64,000 bases of DNA, taken from NCBI RefSeq assembly GCF_000014745.1, contig NC_008347.1, positions 434,001-498,000 of the forward strand. The letters are read 5' to 3'. The stretch comes from Maricaulis maris MCS10 (GTDB lineage: Bacteria; Pseudomonadota; Alphaproteobacteria; Caulobacterales; Maricaulaceae). The notes under the pieces were generated by a model, which was given only the letters and a program-made list of their open reading frames with translations, had not been told where the DNA came from and did not search any database. Within the stretch, counting starts at the first letter, position 1, and every line of letters begins with the position of its first letter. A program made the position numbers and the translations under genes. Positions 61,046-64,000 of this stretch are shown here, piece after piece.

Positions 61046-61504
61046 TTATTGTGGTGCGTCGCCGGCCATTGCGGCCTCGGCTGTCGCCAGTCGAGCGCCT
61101 TGCTGGTCGGTGAGGACTTCGGTGCGCGTCGCGTCACCGCCAACGCGCGGGATCTCGTCGCAGACCGCGCCGCAGGACAGAGTGCTCTGGTTCGGGCCGC
61201 GGAACAGGGCGACCTGTCCCTCGACCGGATTGGAGACCACAATGTCGCGCTCATAGATGACGCGACCGACGCGGTCGAGCGCGATCACATTGGTGCGGCC
61301 CTGCAGGCGACCGGTTACCACCAGCGTCCGGCCATCATGGACGAGGGCGTCGGCGATCGACGGGTTGCCTACCACAATGGCAGAGGCTTCGGCGGGCAGG
61401 CGGATCACCTCGGCGTGCTCGACCGGGACTGCGAGGTCGTGAGCGGCCGCGGGGGCGACGCAGACAATCGCCAGGGTGAAAGCTGTGGCAATCCGGTTGA
61501 ACAT
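61046..61504 (-). CDS. Exported protein with CpaC/RcpA N-terminal (pilus secretin N) domain
   Basis: 152 residues with a signal peptide (cleavage near AAAHD, residue 22). The body is one domain with IRLPAEASAIVVGNPSIADALV and LVVTGRLQGRTNVIALDRVGRVIYE, the pattern seen at the start of Tad secretins (compare VVHLPVDVADVLVTNPAVVEAIV in cpaC at 63700). It has no secretin barrel, so it may be an accessory periplasmic part of the pilus machine. Two Cys (SCGAVCDE) could pair. Its start is 274 bases from the divergent pilA. Confidence 0.82.
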   Translation of the reverse strand: MFNRIATAFTLAIVCVAPAAAHDLAVPVEHAEVIRLPAEASAIVVGNPSIADALVHDGRTLVVTGRLQGRTNVIALDRVGRVIYERDIVVSNPVEGQVALFRGPNQSTLSCGAVCDEIPRVGGDATRTEVLTDQQGARLATAEAAMAGDAPQ

Positions 61505-61662
61505 GGCAGGGCTCCGAGCCGCGAGTGAAAAACGTGATGGCCATCCTCGCGCGCGCGTCTGAATCTTTTCTAAACGCAGCTGCCAAAGTTTGAATTCTGT
61601 GTTGAGGGGTTCGATTATCCAAGTATTAACTATAGCGCACGTTGTCGCATATATAGATTTTG

Positions 61663-61677
61663 TTAAGTACGAATTTT
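61663..61677 (+). promoter_or_regulatory. Weak CtrA-like site upstream of pilA
   Basis: TTAA-GTACGAA-TTTT matches the Caulobacter CtrA consensus TTAA-N7-TTAA at 6/8 and lies 101 bases before the pilA ATG in an AT-rich promoter region. pilA is CtrA-activated in Caulobacter; here this is only a suggestion. Confidence 0.3.
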
Positions 61678-61778
61678 TACTCCGTTGAAATCCTTCTCGT
61701 GTTTATTGGGTCTCGTTCAGGAGGGGTCGGGACGGATCGGCTCCTGATGGTTGGGAAAAAAACACGGGAGTAATACCA

Positions 61779-61937
61779 ATGAAAATGATTTCACGTTTCT
61801 TCAAAGACGAATCTGGCGCCACCGCGATCGAGTACGGCCTGATTGCCGCCCTTATCGCCGTTGTCATTATCGGCGCCGTGACGGCCCTCGGTACGGGCGT
61901 CAGCGACAACTTCAACACGGTTGCCGGCGCGCTCTAA
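61779..61937 (+). CDS. pilA: Flp-family pilin (Tad pilus major subunit)
   Basis: A 52-residue prepilin, MKMISRFFKDESG|ATAIEYGLIAALIAVV. Cleavage is expected after Gly13, and the Glu-Tyr at mature positions 5-6 is the Flp signature. The rest is one hydrophobic helix and a short polar tail (GVSDNFNTVAGAL). CpaA, encoded next, is the likely peptidase. Strong terminator immediately after, as expected for an abundant subunit. Confidence 0.95.
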   Translation: MKMISRFFKDESGATAIEYGLIAALIAVVIIGAVTALGTGVSDNFNTVAGAL

Positions 61938-61963
61938 GCGTCCGTCAAATGTGACACGACAAG

Positions 61964-62000
61964 CGGGGTCGCTCCAATCGGAGCGGCCCCGTTTCGTTTT
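61964..62000 (+). terminator. Terminator after pilA
   Basis: Stem CGGGGTCGCTCC / GGAGCGGCCCCG with one wobble, loop AATC, then TTTCGTTTT. It lets pilA be made in excess over cpa genes. Confidence 0.9.
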
Positions 62001-62061
62001 GCCAACCGCTCATTAAGTTTCGCCGGTCACTCTTCCGATCGACGACGAAGCGGGGGTGCGC

Positions 62062-62559
62062 ATGTTGATTCAGATCACGATACTGGCTCTGGCCGGGCTG
62101 ATGCTCGCCGCGGCAATCTTCGATGCGACCAAATTCATCATCCCGAACTGGTTGTGCGGCCTCGTCCTGCTGACCTTTCCCATTGCTGCCGTGGCCGCTG
62201 GTCTGGGTTGGGCCGAGGTCGGCAATCACCTGCTGGGAGGCGCGCTGGCGCTCGTGATAGGATTTGCCCTGTTCGCACCAGGCTGGGTCGGTGGCGGCGA
62301 CGCCAAATTGTTTGCGGCCGCGGCGCTATGGTTCGGTTGGCCCGAATTCCTTGCATTTCTTATCCATACTGTGCTGGCCGGCGGTGTTCTGGTTGTCATC
62401 CTTCTGGCTCTGCGCTGGCTGGCGCCACGCCTTCCCGTCCTGGCGACCCGGACCGAAGGCACGGCCCTGGCCGTAAATGCACCTGTCCCTTACGGAATCG
62501 CGATTGCGGCGGGTGTTTTCTGGAGCCTGCCGAACACTGTCTTCTGGGCCGCATTTTAG
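62062..62559 (+). CDS. cpaA: Tad pilus prepilin peptidase CpaA
   Basis: A 165-residue A24-family peptidase with six hydrophobic segments. Catalytic Asp residues lie in FDATKFIIPNW (residue 21) and GGGDAKLFAAAALW (about 81). ATG 62062 has GGGGG six bases upstream. It processes PilA and probably the TadE/G-like pseudopilins. Order pilA-cpaA-cpaB-cpaC is as in Caulobacter. Confidence 0.92.
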   Translation: MLIQITILALAGLMLAAAIFDATKFIIPNWLCGLVLLTFPIAAVAAGLGWAEVGNHLLGGALALVIGFALFAPGWVGGGDAKLFAAAALWFGWPEFLAFLIHTVLAGGVLVVILLALRWLAPRLPVLATRTEGTALAVNAPVPYGIAIAAGVFWSLPNTVFWAAF

Positions 62560-62626
62560 GGGCATTTGAACGGTGTTTTACCGAGCCTGACAAAAGGGCC
62601 GCTTAGTCGGCATTCTCGTGGAAGCA

Positions 62627-62641
62627 TTAACGCGACTTTGA
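62627..62641 (+). promoter_or_regulatory. CtrA-like site upstream of cpaB
   Basis: TTAA-CGCGACT-TTGA, 7/8 match to TTAA-N7-TTAA, 57 bases before the cpaB ATG. Tentative. Confidence 0.35.
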
Positions 62642-62698
62642 GGAATTCAGCGTCTCCTAGCACATGTATTCGTGTGCCTGAGAGGTTCGAGACGCCTG

Positions 62699-63535
62699 AT
62701 GAACGCCGTCCGCATCGCCATTCTTGCTGCTGCCGCCCTTGCCGCGGTCGCTGTGGCCTTTTTTGTTCGCCAGGCCATGTCCAGCAACGAAGTTGCGCAA
62801 GTCGTCGAAGTCGAAGAAAGGCCGGCAGTGCGCATTCTTGCCGCGCGTCGCGACGTCGAGATCGGCGAGCGAATCAGTGCCGCAGATTTCTACTGGCAGG
62901 CCTGGCCCGATGAGGCCCTGGCGCCGGGATATATTGTCGAGAACCGCGGGCAGACTATTGCCGATTTTGCCGGCTCGGTGGTTCGTGCGCCGATCAGCCA
63001 GGGTGAGCCGATCACCGGCCGTCGCCTTGTTCAGCCCGGCGATGCCGGCTTCATGGCCGCCGTCCTGACGCCCGGCATGCGGGCCGTCGCCGTGCCGATT
63101 TCTGCCGAAACGGGGGCGGGTGGCTTCATCCTTCCCAATGACCGTGTCGATGTGATCGTGTCGTTCGAGGAAGAGACCGAGGGGCGCCGCGGTGCCGGTC
63201 GGGCATTTGTTGCACGCACGATTGTCGAGAACGCCCGCGTTCTGGCCATCGACCAATCCTTCTCCAGTGAGGCCGATGACGAAGTCGCGGTCGGCGAGAC
63301 CGCCACGCTCGAGCTGACGCCGGACCAGGCCCGCGCCGTGTCCGTTGCTGTGGCCCGCGGCGAGATCGCGCTTGTGCTGCGCAGCCTGACCGACAATTCC
63401 GGTGCGCCGGTCCTGGTGTCGGGCGGCGAATTGCCGGAAGCGCCGTCGCAATCATTCCAGGAGCGCCGTTCAAGCTCCGTCACCCTGATCCGCTATGGCC
63501 GCGCCCAGCAAGTTGCGCTGGGTGGGGACGAATGA
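62699..63535 (+). CDS. cpaB: Tad pilus assembly protein CpaB (RcpC)
   Basis: 278 residues. An N-terminal membrane helix (about 5-25) precedes a SAF domain (VRILAARRDVEIGERISAADFYWQAWPD, about 50-80) and the CpaB core (AVLTPGMRAVAVPISAETGAGGFILPNDRVDVIVSF), typical of the periplasmic partner of the Tad secretin. ATG 62699 gives a proper signal-anchor; the GTG 27 bases earlier is less likely. Stop overlaps cpaC by four bases. Confidence 0.93.
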   Translation: MNAVRIAILAAAALAAVAVAFFVRQAMSSNEVAQVVEVEERPAVRILAARRDVEIGERISAADFYWQAWPDEALAPGYIVENRGQTIADFAGSVVRAPISQGEPITGRRLVQPGDAGFMAAVLTPGMRAVAVPISAETGAGGFILPNDRVDVIVSFEEETEGRRGAGRAFVARTIVENARVLAIDQSFSSEADDEVAVGETATLELTPDQARAVSVAVARGEIALVLRSLTDNSGAPVLVSGGELPEAPSQSFQERRSSSVTLIRYGRAQQVALGGDE

Positions 63536-64000
63536 GGACCGAGATGATGATCCGCACCCTGCTCCTGCTGGCCAGCCTGGCCATGGCCGCGCCTGTCGCG
63601 GCACAGCCCGCCGGCACAGAACGTGGCAACACGATGCAGGTCTATATCCGCGAGCCGGGCAATGGGCCGGTCTCGGAGACACTGGACCTGCCCCTGTCGA
63701 AAGCGGCCGTGGTGCACCTTCCGGTCGATGTGGCGGATGTGCTGGTGACCAATCCGGCGGTCGTCGAAGCCATCGTGCGAACGCCGCGCCGCGCCTACAT
63801 CATGGGCATGGGCATCGGCCAGACGAATGCCTTCTTCTTCGACGCCAATGGCCAGTTGATCCTGGACCTGGATCTGCGGGTCGAGCGCGACTTGTCGCCC
63901 CTGCAAGAGTCCATCGACCGTTTCCTGCCCAATGCGCGGATCGAGGTCGAGGCCATGAATGACCATATCGTGCTGTCAGGCCGCGCTCCCAGCGCGTCTG
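63532..64000 (+). CDS. cpaC: Tad pilus secretin CpaC, N-terminal part (runs off window)
   Basis: The first 156 codons are visible. A signal peptide (MIRTLLLLASLAMAAPVAAQ region) is followed by the pilus-secretin N-domain with LPLSKAAVVHLPVDVADVLVTNPAVVEAIV, then RRAYIMGMGIGQTNAFFFD and the BON-like start FLPNARIEVEAMNDHIVLSG. It forms the outer-membrane pore for the Flp pilus. Starts at ATG 63532 overlapping cpaB, with a second possible ATG at 63544. The 3' part is beyond the edge. Confidence 0.92.
   Translation, partial: MRTEMMIRTLLLLASLAMAAPVAAQPAGTERGNTMQVYIREPGNGPVSETLDLPLSKAAVVHLPVDVADVLVTNPAVVEAIVRTPRRAYIMGMGIGQTNAFFFDANGQLILDLDLRVERDLSPLQESIDRFLPNARIEVEAMNDHIVLSGRAPSAS

Noticed and set aside
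61703-61918. 71-codon minus-strand frame over pilA
   Set aside because: The plus strand encodes a textbook Flp pilin with a terminator; the minus frame is a shadow.

Overview
The window looks like the chromosome of a Caulobacter-related marine alphaproteobacterium, probably Maricaulaceae/Hyphomonadaceae. This is an inference from gene content: high GC, two large TonB-dependent receptors, a pilA-cpaABC (Tad pilus) locus, a type II secretion (T2SS) operon beside a secreted-type lipoprotein, PutA, and class Ia ribonucleotide reductase under NrdR boxes. No rRNA, tRNA, CRISPR array, prophage or intact insertion sequence was seen.

Layout. 0-14 kb: tail of argC; an ArnT-like glycosyltransferase; a large TonB-dependent receptor; an agmatine-to-putrescine operon (aguA, a serine hydrolase, aguB); small membrane or secreted proteins; MarC; a 1 kb repeat-rich gap; then a minus-strand pair of ornithine decarboxylase and a deoxyhypusine-synthase-like protein. 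14.6-37.4 kb: what looks like a phosphate-scavenging island. It holds a lipoprotein built of two near-identical halves, its TonB receptor, a complete 12-gene T2SS (gspC-N) with a divergent prepilin peptidase, phnC with a PhnD-PhnE fusion, an OprP-like porin and PstS. Direct-repeat PHO boxes precede phnC and the porin, and weaker candidates precede other units.

37.4-48.8 kb: a GT4 glycosyltransferase, putA, and nrdA and nrdB separated by an outer-membrane protein. Both nrd genes are preceded by paired NrdR-type boxes exactly 31 bp apart. A repeat-dense, gene-poor stretch (46.7-48.3 kb) follows, with a possible small RNA, a 50-residue protein and a membrane-protein remnant. 48.8-59.9 kb: a membrane-bound AraC regulator divergent from a tandem pair of membrane proteins, a fused aspartate kinase/diaminopimelate decarboxylase, AMP nucleosidase, a tyrosine phosphatase, and pabB-pabC. 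59.9-64 kb: Tad pilus genes, with TadE/TadG-like proteins and a CpaC-N-domain protein on the minus strand and pilA, cpaA, cpaB and the start of cpaC on the plus strand.

Themes. The centre of the window ties together phosphate sensing (PHO boxes), outer-membrane uptake (porin, TonB receptor), secretion (T2SS) and inner-membrane transport (PhnC and the PhnDE fusion). Two unlinked segments feed putrescine production. The intergenic regions carry several families of palindromic repeats. One pair shows compensatory base changes in its arms, which points to selection on a folded structure.
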